This document shows, one piece after another, positions 1 through 4,796 of a stretch of 6,779 bases of DNA; the stretch's first letter is position 1, and every line of letters starts with the position of its first letter. The DNA lies in NCBI GenBank assembly GCA_900546895.1, contig UREO01000168.1, positions 1 to 6,779 on the forward strand, in the 5' to 3' direction. The translations under genes and the position numbers were made by a program. This DNA is from an uncultured Oscillospiraceae bacterium (lineage in GTDB: Bacteria > Bacillota > Clostridia > Oscillospirales > Acutalibacteraceae). Under the pieces are notes generated by a model. That model was not told where the DNA came from and did not search any database. It saw only the letters and a program-made list of their open reading frames with translations.

Positions 1-1311
1 GACATGATCCTGTCCCTGCTGGGCATTAACGCGGCATATCCTCTTCTGATTTTTCTGGGCGACCGGTTTGCTTCCGCACTTTTGCCCGGCCTGAATTCAG
101 GATTAACCGTAAACTCTCTTATTCTGACTGCGGTTTCTCCTTATATGGCCGCTTTCATGCCGTACATTATGAACGGAAGCCAGCCTGGCAACGGGGTTTG
201 GGCTGTCGATACGGGCTTTTATATCTGGTGGATCGTATTTACCCTTGTGCTTCTGGCAGGCACCGTCCTTCTCTACAAGAAACGCCGCAGCGAATGCGCC
301 GAAAGCAGTTTTGCCTTTTCCCTTCCCAAAAATGTGATCCGTTTCATGATCACCGCTGTGACAGGCCTCGGTCTGGGGCTGCTGCTCCAGACCGGAACGG
401 AAAGCGCCGGGAACTTCTTTATCGGCCTGATCGCCGGGTCCCTTGCCGCGCATATTGTGACGGAGACCATTTATTCCCGCGGGTTTAAGCAGCTGAAAAA
501 GAGCTTTGTCGGGTACGGCTTTTTCATTGCCGTGTTTGTGGTCGCTTATGCTTTTCTTGCCACGGGCGCTTTGGGCTACGACACCCGCGTTCCTCTGGCG
601 GAGGACGTGGCAAGCGTCACCATAGAGGACCCCTACACGAATAACGGCGGACAGATTCTTGACGCAAATCACCGCGTCCTTACCTCCGTTATGCCGACAC
701 TGACGGAAAAGGCCAATATTGAGAAGGTAACCAAATTCCATAAGAAAATCACACAGGACAAAAGAGACCATTCTTATCCTTATTGCCTGACCGGCAGGAA
801 CGGCACTGCCTTCACGTTTACCTATCATCTGAAAAACGGCGGCATCGTAAACAGAACCTATTATCTGCAATACAAGGAGGACGGACAGGGAAACACCATT
901 TCCCCGCTGGGCGAAATCGCCGATACCAGAGAATACAAAGAAACGCAGGACCTCCTGTTTTACGTTGAGCCGGAGTACATCAAAAGCGTCGATCTGGACA
1001 GACGGAACGGAGAGGACAACACCACCTTCGCACCGGACCTGAACACCAAAAAGGAACTGCTAGATGCCATGCGGCAGGATTATCTGGACGGCAATCTGGG
1101 CAACGGCAAGCTGAACAACGGAAAATTCGTCGACGATTCCTCTTATCTGGTGATTGAATACAAGTCGCCTCTTCAGATAAAGGATGGCAAACTGAAAACC
1201 CTGCTGAACGGATACGAAGGCAGTATTTACCTGTACTCAAACAGCTACAACTTTTTGATCAACTCCGGTGAAACCGGAAAACTGGTGGAAAAACTGGGTT
1301 GGAATCAATAA
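1..1311 (+). CDS. ABC transporter permease, C-terminal part (5' truncated)
   Basis: Membrane subunit of an ABC transporter, substrate unknown. The reading frame is open to the left edge, and the ATG at 4 falls inside a hydrophobic helix, so the true start is upstream. Counting from that ATG, the 435 visible residues contain about six membrane segments (roughly 3-28, 37-57, 68-91, 110-130, 136-157, 168-190). A basic loop (YKKRRSE, 91-97) follows the third, and a polar, probably extracytoplasmic domain of about 245 residues completes the protein. This arrangement, with the junction motif GYDTRVP at 191-197 and the text after it, resembles Firmicute ABC permeases ending in a DUF6449-type domain. 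That is recognition from memory, not a search. Such permeases usually follow an ATP-binding subunit gene, which would lie outside the window. The gene ends at TAA 1309-1311, just before a strong terminator, so it is probably last in its operon. Confidence 0.75.
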   Translation, partial: DMILSLLGINAAYPLLIFLGDRFASALLPGLNSGLTVNSLILTAVSPYMAAFMPYIMNGSQPGNGVWAVDTGFYIWWIVFTLVLLAGTVLLYKKRRSECAESSFAFSLPKNVIRFMITAVTGLGLGLLLQTGTESAGNFFIGLIAGSLAAHIVTETIYSRGFKQLKKSFVGYGFFIAVFVVAYAFLATGALGYDTRVPLAEDVASVTIEDPYTNNGGQILDANHRVLTSVMPTLTEKANIEKVTKFHKKITQDKRDHSYPYCLTGRNGTAFTFTYHLKNGGIVNRTYYLQYKEDGQGNTISPLGEIADTREYKETQDLLFYVEPEYIKSVDLDRRNGEDNTTFAPDLNTKKELLDAMRQDYLDGNLGNGKLNNGKFVDDSSYLVIEYKSPLQIKDGKLKTLLNGYEGSIYLYSNSYNFLINSGETGKLVEKLGWNQ

Positions 1312-1352
1312 CAAGCCGTATAATCAGGCAAATACAGCATATCAATACAGGA

Positions 1353-1383
1353 AGGCGGCCGGCTCACGGACCGGCCGCCTTTT
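1353..1383 (+). terminator. Rho-independent terminator after the ABC permease gene
   Basis: AGGCGGCCGG (1353-1362) pairs perfectly with CCGGCCGCCT (1371-1380) around an 8-nt loop, followed by a short T-run (TTTTCT from 1380). The 10-bp GC-rich stem lies about 40 nt past the permease stop codon. It separates the permease transcript from the VTT-domain gene, which then needs its own promoter or read-through. I see no convincing sigma-70 promoter in 1384-1456. Confidence 0.88.
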
Positions 1384-1456
1384 CTATCCAAAAACACCGC
1401 TATGCGCTCCTCCGGGCCGCACTGTGCCGGTAAAAACCGATCCTTAAAAATATTTT

Positions 1457-1464
1457 GGGAGGAA
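1457..1464 (+). promoter_or_regulatory. Shine-Dalgarno that points to an ATT start
   Basis: GGGAGGAA at 1457-1464 is a strong ribosome binding site. The only suitable in-frame start codon behind it is ATT at 1471, 6 nt after the motif (8 nt after the GGAGG core). The in-frame ATG at 1402 has no comparable motif upstream and would place this sequence inside the coding region. Confidence 0.7.
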
Positions 1465-1470
1465 CCTGAA

Positions 1471-2199
1471 ATTATAAACACTGAAAATCAAAAGGAATAC
1501 GAAGAGAAAAGAAAAATCACCGGCATCGTTTCCGTTTCCGTGCTGCTCCTTTTGTTCGCGGCAGCCACCGCGCTGCTTTGGAGGCCGCTGATCGACACCA
1601 TCTCCAACCCGGAGCAGTTCCGCGTGTGGGTCAACCTGCACGGGGTGGCGGGAAGATTTGCCTTCGTCGGTATGATGGTCCTGCAGATCATCTTTGCCAT
1701 TATCCCCGGCGAACCGATGGAGGTCGGCGCGGGATATGCCTTCGGTACTCTGGAGGGCACCCTGCTGTGCCTTGCCGGAGCGGCGGTCGGCTCGTCCGTT
1801 ATTTTCCTGTTCACAAAGCTTTTGGGGAACAGGTTGGCGGAAGCGTTTATCAGCCGGGAAAAAATTCATTCCCTGCGCTTTATGAAATACAGCGGAAATC
1901 TGAACTTCATCGTATTTTTCGCGTTCCTGATTCCGGGAACCCCGAAGGACCTTATGACCTATTTTATCGGGCTTACGTCCATGAAGCTGAAAACCTTTTT
2001 AATTCTGACCAGTATTGCGCGGATTCCCTCCGTGATCACCTCTACAATCACAGGCAACGCGCTGGGGATGCAGGATTACAGGATCGCGGTCATCATTTAT
2101 TCCATCACGGCGGCCGCCAGCCTGATCGGCGCGATTGCTTACCGCAAAATTTCCAAACGGTACCGACAGGACAAAAAAGAAAAATCCGGGAGTGACTGA
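1471..2199 (+). CDS. TVP38/TMEM64 family (VTT-domain) membrane protein, probable ATT start
   Basis: Integral inner-membrane protein of the TVP38/TMEM64/DedA-like superfamily. Eukaryotic relatives (TMEM41B, VMP1) are lipid scramblases, and bacterial DedA relatives are linked to lipid-carrier recycling; the role here is unknown. From the ATT at 1471 it is 242 residues: a charged N-terminus, a first helix at about 16-37, then a VTT core. The core shows IPGEPMEVGAGYAFG (78-92), a glycine-rich helix (about 96-114), IPGTPKDL (154-161) and R184-x-P186. A last helix lies at about 205-227, followed by a basic tail. An in-frame ATG at 1402 would add 23 residues, but it lacks a ribosome binding site and adds an atypical GC-rich extension, so I prefer 1471. 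No in-frame ATG, GTG or TTG occurs between 1471 and the first helix. The final codons lie within the stem of a terminator. Family assignment is firm; the start is less so. Confidence 0.87.
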   Translation: MINTENQKEYEEKRKITGIVSVSVLLLLFAAATALLWRPLIDTISNPEQFRVWVNLHGVAGRFAFVGMMVLQIIFAIIPGEPMEVGAGYAFGTLEGTLLCLAGAAVGSSVIFLFTKLLGNRLAEAFISREKIHSLRFMKYSGNLNFIVFFAFLIPGTPKDLMTYFIGLTSMKLKTFLILTSIARIPSVITSTITGNALGMQDYRIAVIIYSITAAASLIGAIAYRKISKRYRQDKKEKSGSD

Positions 2200-2223
2200 C
2201 AAATCAGCACTCCCGGATTTTTT
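2181..2223. terminator. Bidirectional terminator between convergent genes
   Basis: AAAATCCGGGAGTG (2181-2194) pairs perfectly with CACTCCCGGATTTT (2208-2221). An inner CTGA/TCAG pairing follows after a one-base bulge. T-runs occur on both strands: six T at 2218-2223 on the plus strand, and on the minus strand a run interrupted by one C. It overlaps the last codons and the stop (2197-2199) of the VTT gene, and touches the stop codon (2222-2224) of the flavodiiron gene. One hairpin therefore serves both transcripts. Confidence 0.93.
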
Positions 2224-3412
2224 ACTTCATGTTGGATACGATTTCTTTCGCGTACGCCCTCATGGCCGTCAGATCGTCCTCCGTAGGACTGAAAAGAACA
2301 CGGAAGCCTTCTCCGATAAACCGGAGCTTCAGGTGTTCCATACGGGATTTCATCATCGGAACGGCTTCGCCGCTCCAGCCATAAGCACCAAACGCCCCGA
2401 CCGGTTTTTGTTTGGTGTTGATCGCGTCCACGCTGGCCAGAATATCCCAGATCACTTTCGGCGCGTCGCGGTTAATGGTACAGGAACCGATCAGCAGAGC
2501 ATCCGCTTCGTTGACCAGCTTCGCTGCCTCTTCAAGCGGCGCAAAGACGACATCGATCAGCTTCGCATCCAGCTTCTCGTCTTTTTTCAATTCGTCGTAG
2601 GCCGCTTCGGCCAGCTTCGCAGTGCATCCGTAAGCGGAAGCGTAAAGGATACCGACCTTTTTTTTCTCATGCGGGACGGGAGTGCTCCACTCCCGGTAAA
2701 GCTCCTCGCATTTCTGAATGCTTTCGGTAAGACAGGGGCCGTGACTGGGACAGACCAACGAAATCGGAAGGTCCTTTATCTTGTCAAGCCCGGCCAGAAC
2801 ATAGGGCTTGAACGGCCCGAAAATGCAATTGTAGTAATGTTTGAATTGCTCGCTGTACTTGTCCGGATAATGGACGGTCGTATCAAGCATAGTGGGCTCG
2901 CAGTAATGCGTCCCCAGAAAGTCGCAGGTAAACAGCGTCTTTTCCGAACCCATGTAGACAAACATGGAATCCGGCCAGTGAAGAAGAGGCGCTATGATAA
3001 ACTCAAGCTCCTCCCCTCCGATCGGAAGCTTATCTCCTTGTTTTACAGTGACGCATTGAAAGTCCCGGTTGGTAATGGCGGAAAGATACATCTTTGCCGC
3101 CGCCGTACAGTAAACCGTAATATTGGGATTCATTTCGAGCAGCTTTCCAACACTGCCGGAATGGTCCGGTTCCGTGTGGTCCATTATCAGATAATCAATT
3201 TTTGAAATATCGATGACACTTTGAATGTTACTCAAGTACTCGTCGAAAAACGGAGCGTGTACCGTATCGATCAGAACGTTCTTTTCACCCGTAATGAGGT
3301 ACGCGTTATAGCTGGTGCCATAACACGACTCCATAATAATGTCAAAAACGCGCAGTGACGGATTCAGCACACCGACTGAATAAACATTGCTTTTGAGTTT
3401 GATTGCACCCAT
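2222..3412 (-). CDS. fprA: FprA-type flavodiiron protein (class A O2/NO reductase)
   Basis: Cytoplasmic flavodiiron protein of 396 residues. It reduces O2 to water and/or NO to N2O, normally with electrons from rubredoxin. The N-terminal metallo-beta-lactamase-like domain (about 1-245) carries all the expected diiron positions: H79-x-E81-x-D83-H84 (in HTEPDHSG), H145 (LLHWPDS), D164 (TCDFLGTH) and H224 (PSHGP). The C-terminal flavodoxin domain (about 252-396) shows the FMN phosphate loop YASAYGCT, then GSCTINRDAP and FGAYGWSGEA. No rubredoxin or flavin reductase domain is fused on, so it is class A, as its length suggests. The start at 3412 puts YSVG at the position usual for the family. Its ribosome binding site AAAAGGAAG (3425-3433) is 12 nt upstream, slightly long. 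It lies 24 nt downstream of rubredoxin and is clearly co-transcribed with it. The O2-versus-NO preference cannot be read from the sequence. Confidence 0.97.
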   Translation of the reverse strand: MGAIKLKSNVYSVGVLNPSLRVFDIIMESCYGTSYNAYLITGEKNVLIDTVHAPFFDEYLSNIQSVIDISKIDYLIMDHTEPDHSGSVGKLLEMNPNITVYCTAAAKMYLSAITNRDFQCVTVKQGDKLPIGGEELEFIIAPLLHWPDSMFVYMGSEKTLFTCDFLGTHYCEPTMLDTTVHYPDKYSEQFKHYYNCIFGPFKPYVLAGLDKIKDLPISLVCPSHGPCLTESIQKCEELYREWSTPVPHEKKKVGILYASAYGCTAKLAEAAYDELKKDEKLDAKLIDVVFAPLEEAAKLVNEADALLIGSCTINRDAPKVIWDILASVDAINTKQKPVGAFGAYGWSGEAVPMMKSRMEHLKLRFIGEGFRVLFSPTEDDLTAMRAYAKEIVSNMK

Positions 3413-3436
3413 TCTAATGACATTCTTCCTTTTCAG

Positions 3437-3592
3437 TTATTCCGGAGAAAACATATCCTTGCCGACCCCGCACGTAGGGCAGGTCCAGTCGTCGGGCAGG
3501 TCCTCAAATTTTGTTCCGGGAGCGATGCCGTTGTCCGGATCGCCTACCGCGGGGTCGTATACATAGCCGCATGCATTACAAACATATTTCAT
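3437..3592 (-). CDS. Rubredoxin
   Basis: A 51-residue one-iron electron carrier of the cytoplasm. The iron ligands are C5-x-x-C8 (VCNACGY) and C38-x-x-C41 (TCPTCGV), the classic rubredoxin spacing. Other family hallmarks are CGYVYDP near the N-terminus, the DNGIAPGT loop, and FEDLPDDW with W36 just before the second cysteine pair. Start ATG is at 3590-3592 with ribosome binding site AAAGGAG (3602-3608) 9 nt upstream; stop is at 3437-3439. It is first in an operon with the flavodiiron gene 24 nt downstream and is almost certainly that enzyme's electron donor. The NADH:rubredoxin reductase that would complete the chain is not in this window. Confidence 0.97.
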   Translation of the reverse strand: MKYVCNACGYVYDPAVGDPDNGIAPGTKFEDLPDDWTCPTCGVGKDMFSPE

Positions 3593-3624
3593 AAGCTTTT
3601 TCTCCTTTGTTTGAATTTGTCATT

Positions 3625-3653
3625 AGTATAGAATAGCACAGCTTTTTTGTCAA
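3625..3653 (-). promoter_or_regulatory. Sigma-70-type promoter of the rubredoxin-fprA operon
   Basis: Reading the minus strand, a perfect -35 box TTGACA (3653-3648) is followed by a 17-nt spacer and the -10 box TATACT (3630-3625). Transcription would start near 3618, leaving a leader of about 25 nt that contains the rubredoxin ribosome binding site. The -35 box overlaps the TGA stop (3652-3650) of the upstream small gene. I see no clear operator palindrome on it. Such a strong promoter suggests high, perhaps constitutive, expression. Confidence 0.88.
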
Positions 3654-3895
3654 TCGGAATCCGCCTCAAATTGAAAGTCTTCGATTATTTCGCTTAAATT
3701 GATTGGAAAAACCGAACCCCTCTGCAGCTGTTGCGCCACACTCATCGCCGTTCCCAAATCATGTGACACTATCTGGTCAGCTTTTTCTACACGGGTCACG
3801 GTGATTTCCACCCCGAAGCCCGTGCTGCGGCTACCATAAACGTAATATTTCAGACTGTTGCCGCACAGCTCAATATTCCCTACGCATCTTCTCAT
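3650..3895 (-). CDS. Small uncharacterised protein, DUF6514-like
   Basis: An 81-residue soluble protein of unknown function with no signal peptide or membrane segment. The N-terminal half reads like beta strands (NSLKYYVYG, then GFGVEITVTR). The C-terminal half ends in an acidic helix, with INLSEIIEDF close to the end. This layout resembles the DUF6514 group of small clostridial proteins; the resemblance is from memory and only moderately certain. Two cysteines occur near the start (RRCVGNIELCG) but there is no obvious metal site. I chose the ATG at 3895 because AAGGAGGGG lies just upstream (6 nt from AAGGAGG); an in-frame ATG at 3928 lacks such a site. The gene has the same orientation as rubredoxin-fprA, 57 nt upstream, but that operon has its own promoter, so joint function is only a possibility. 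Confidence 0.8.
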   Translation of the reverse strand: MRRCVGNIELCGNSLKYYVYGSRSTGFGVEITVTRVEKADQIVSHDLGTAMSVAQQLQRGSVFPINLSEIIEDFQFEADSD

Positions 3896-3939
3896 TGTTC
3901 CCCTCCTTTTTGTGTGAAATATGACCACAAACTAGTTTA

Positions 3940-3968
3940 ATGATAATTCAATTTTGTCAGATATGCAA
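3940..3968 (-). promoter_or_regulatory. Candidate promoter of the small DUF6514-like gene
   Basis: On the minus strand TTGCAT (3968-3963) and TATCAT (3945-3940) are separated by 17 nt. The -10 box matches the consensus at five of six positions, but the -35 box at only three. A start near 3933 would leave a leader of about 38 nt with the strong ribosome binding site. This is a weak assignment in AT-rich DNA. Confidence 0.35.
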
Positions 3969-4069
3969 GCTGAAAACGCTGCCTTTCTTGACGAAAATTA
4001 TTTTTCCGCAATATCTTTGGTTTTTTTTACTTTTTCAGGCATATCTTGTATATTAGAATTAAAAACGAT

Positions 4070-4579
4070 TTAAGTCTTTTTATACAGAAAACAAATAAAA
4101 GAGGCACATAATACTCCTAGTATTGCTCCCGCAAAAACATCCGATGGGTAATGTACAAATAAAAAAACGCGTGAAACGGAAATCAGCAGTGCAAGGGAAA
4201 AAGAAGGGACCGTGAATTTACGGTTTGCCCTGCACAGGATGAACGCCGCCGCAAAAGAAGAGCCGGCGTGACCCGACGGAAAAGAATACCCGTGCGGCGC
4301 GGCAATCAGCAGCCTGTATCCGCAGATCACGCTGAACGGGCGCGGACGGGCGATTAGCGGCTTCAGGATTTCTTCCCCGACCGTATGCGTCAGCATCAGA
4401 GCAGCCAGAAGCATTACCCCGTACGGACGGTATTTTTTGGAGCAAATCAGGCAGATACCGGCCACAACCCATATAAATCCCGCGTTTCCCAGCACGGTAA
4501 CGGCGGGAAAAAAGAAATCCGTAAAGCCGTTGTGAAAATGGCTCTGTATAAAATTCAGGATCAGAAAATCCGGATTCAT
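4070..4579 (-). CDS. PAP2-family membrane phosphatase
   Basis: A 169-residue phosphatidic acid phosphatase type 2 protein that removes phosphate from a lipid phosphate or pyrophosphate at the membrane. The full three-part catalytic signature is present: K73 with R80-P81 (KPLIARPRP), S102-G103-H104 (FPSGH), and S136-R137, H143 and D147 (SRVFLFVHYPSD). H104 and H143 are the expected nucleophile and general acid/base. About five to six hydrophobic stretches fit a compact BcrC/YbjG-like enzyme; undecaprenyl pyrophosphate is a plausible substrate but not proven. I chose the ATG at 4579 because GGGAGG lies 11 nt upstream and the protein then begins like its relatives. The frame stays open to 4696, but that extension is arginine-rich translation of a palindrome and is not real. 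No cell-wall gene lies beside it, and no clear terminator follows it. Confidence 0.92.
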   Translation of the reverse strand: MNPDFLILNFIQSHFHNGFTDFFFPAVTVLGNAGFIWVVAGICLICSKKYRPYGVMLLAALMLTHTVGEEILKPLIARPRPFSVICGYRLLIAAPHGYSFPSGHAGSSFAAAFILCRANRKFTVPSFSLALLISVSRVFLFVHYPSDVFAGAILGVLCASFICFLYKKT

Positions 4580-4613
4580 CCTCTCTTTTTCCTCCCTTCC
4601 GTCTGACTGTCCT

Positions 4614-4715
4614 ACAGCATTTCCAGTTGATTCCGCAGCAAGGTTGCGTTCCTCCCCCCGCCTTCGGCGGGGGGAGGAACGCGTTTCGTCTCGCAAACTG
4701 AAATGGAATTGCTGT
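4614..4715. repeat. 102-bp imperfect palindromic element with a 17-bp GC-rich hairpin
   Basis: The ends are inverted repeats: ACAGCATTTCCA (4614-4625) against the reverse complement of 4704-4715, ACAGCAATTCCA, with one mismatch. The centre is a perfect 17-bp stem (4646-4662 with 4666-4682) with a 3-nt TTC loop; its arms contain a run of six C and six G. There is no T-run beside the stem, so it is not an ordinary terminator. No target-site duplication is evident. It sits between the divergent PAP2 and P-type ATPase genes. It looks like a MITE- or REP-like mobile repeat, but only one copy is visible here. Confidence 0.65.
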
Positions 4716-4720
4716 GGAAA

Positions 4721-4743
4721 GTATTATCGTTGGACGATACTAC
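4721..4743. promoter_or_regulatory. Operator-like inverted repeat upstream of the P-type ATPase
   Basis: GTATTATCGT (4721-4730) and ACGATACTAC (4734-4743) are inverted repeats with one mismatch around a 3-nt TGG centre. The size and symmetry fit a dimeric regulator binding site. It begins 6 nt past the palindromic element and 54 bp before the ATPase start. A TATACT (4766-4771) downstream could be a -10 box, but no good -35 box is correctly spaced, so the promoter itself is not resolved. Confidence 0.35.
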
Positions 4744-4781
4744 CATATTTTGAGAAATGCGCGAATATACTTAACCATAAC

Positions 4782-4787
4782 AGGGGG
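4782..4787 (+). promoter_or_regulatory. Ribosome binding site selecting the TTG start of the ATPase
   Basis: AGGGGG at 4782-4787 lies 9 nt before the TTG at 4797. Another in-frame TTG at 4788 directly abuts the motif and is too close to use it. No in-frame ATG is available at the N-terminus. Confidence 0.65.
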
Positions 4788-4796
4788 TTGATAGGA

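Noticed and set aside
103..870. Minus-strand open frame of 255 codons
   Set aside because: Antisense shadow of the ABC permease gene; its low-complexity composition and lack of family features make it a by-product of codon usage on the other strand.
1402..1470. ATG at 1402 as start of the VTT-domain protein
   Set aside because: No ribosome binding site precedes it, and it would put a strong GGGAGGAA inside the gene. Kept only as the alternative to ATT at 1471.
2135..3205. Long plus-strand open frame of 356 codons
   Set aside because: It lies antisense to the flavodiiron gene and the VTT 3' end, crosses the bidirectional terminator, and shows no domain. The minus strand carries the full diiron and flavodoxin motifs.
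3969..4069. AT-rich stretch downstream of PAP2 as a terminator or origin-like region
   Set aside because: It contains homopolymer T/A runs and only a weak GAAAA/TTTTC pairing, with no GC stem, repeated box or conserved site that I can recognise.
4646..4682. GC-rich hairpin as a terminator for PAP2 or the ATPase
   Set aside because: It lies upstream of both divergent genes and has no adjacent T-run on either strand.
4580..4696. N-terminal extension of the PAP2 frame
   Set aside because: The extra 39 residues are arginine-rich translation of the palindromic element. The ribosome binding site and family-like N-terminus support the ATG at 4579.
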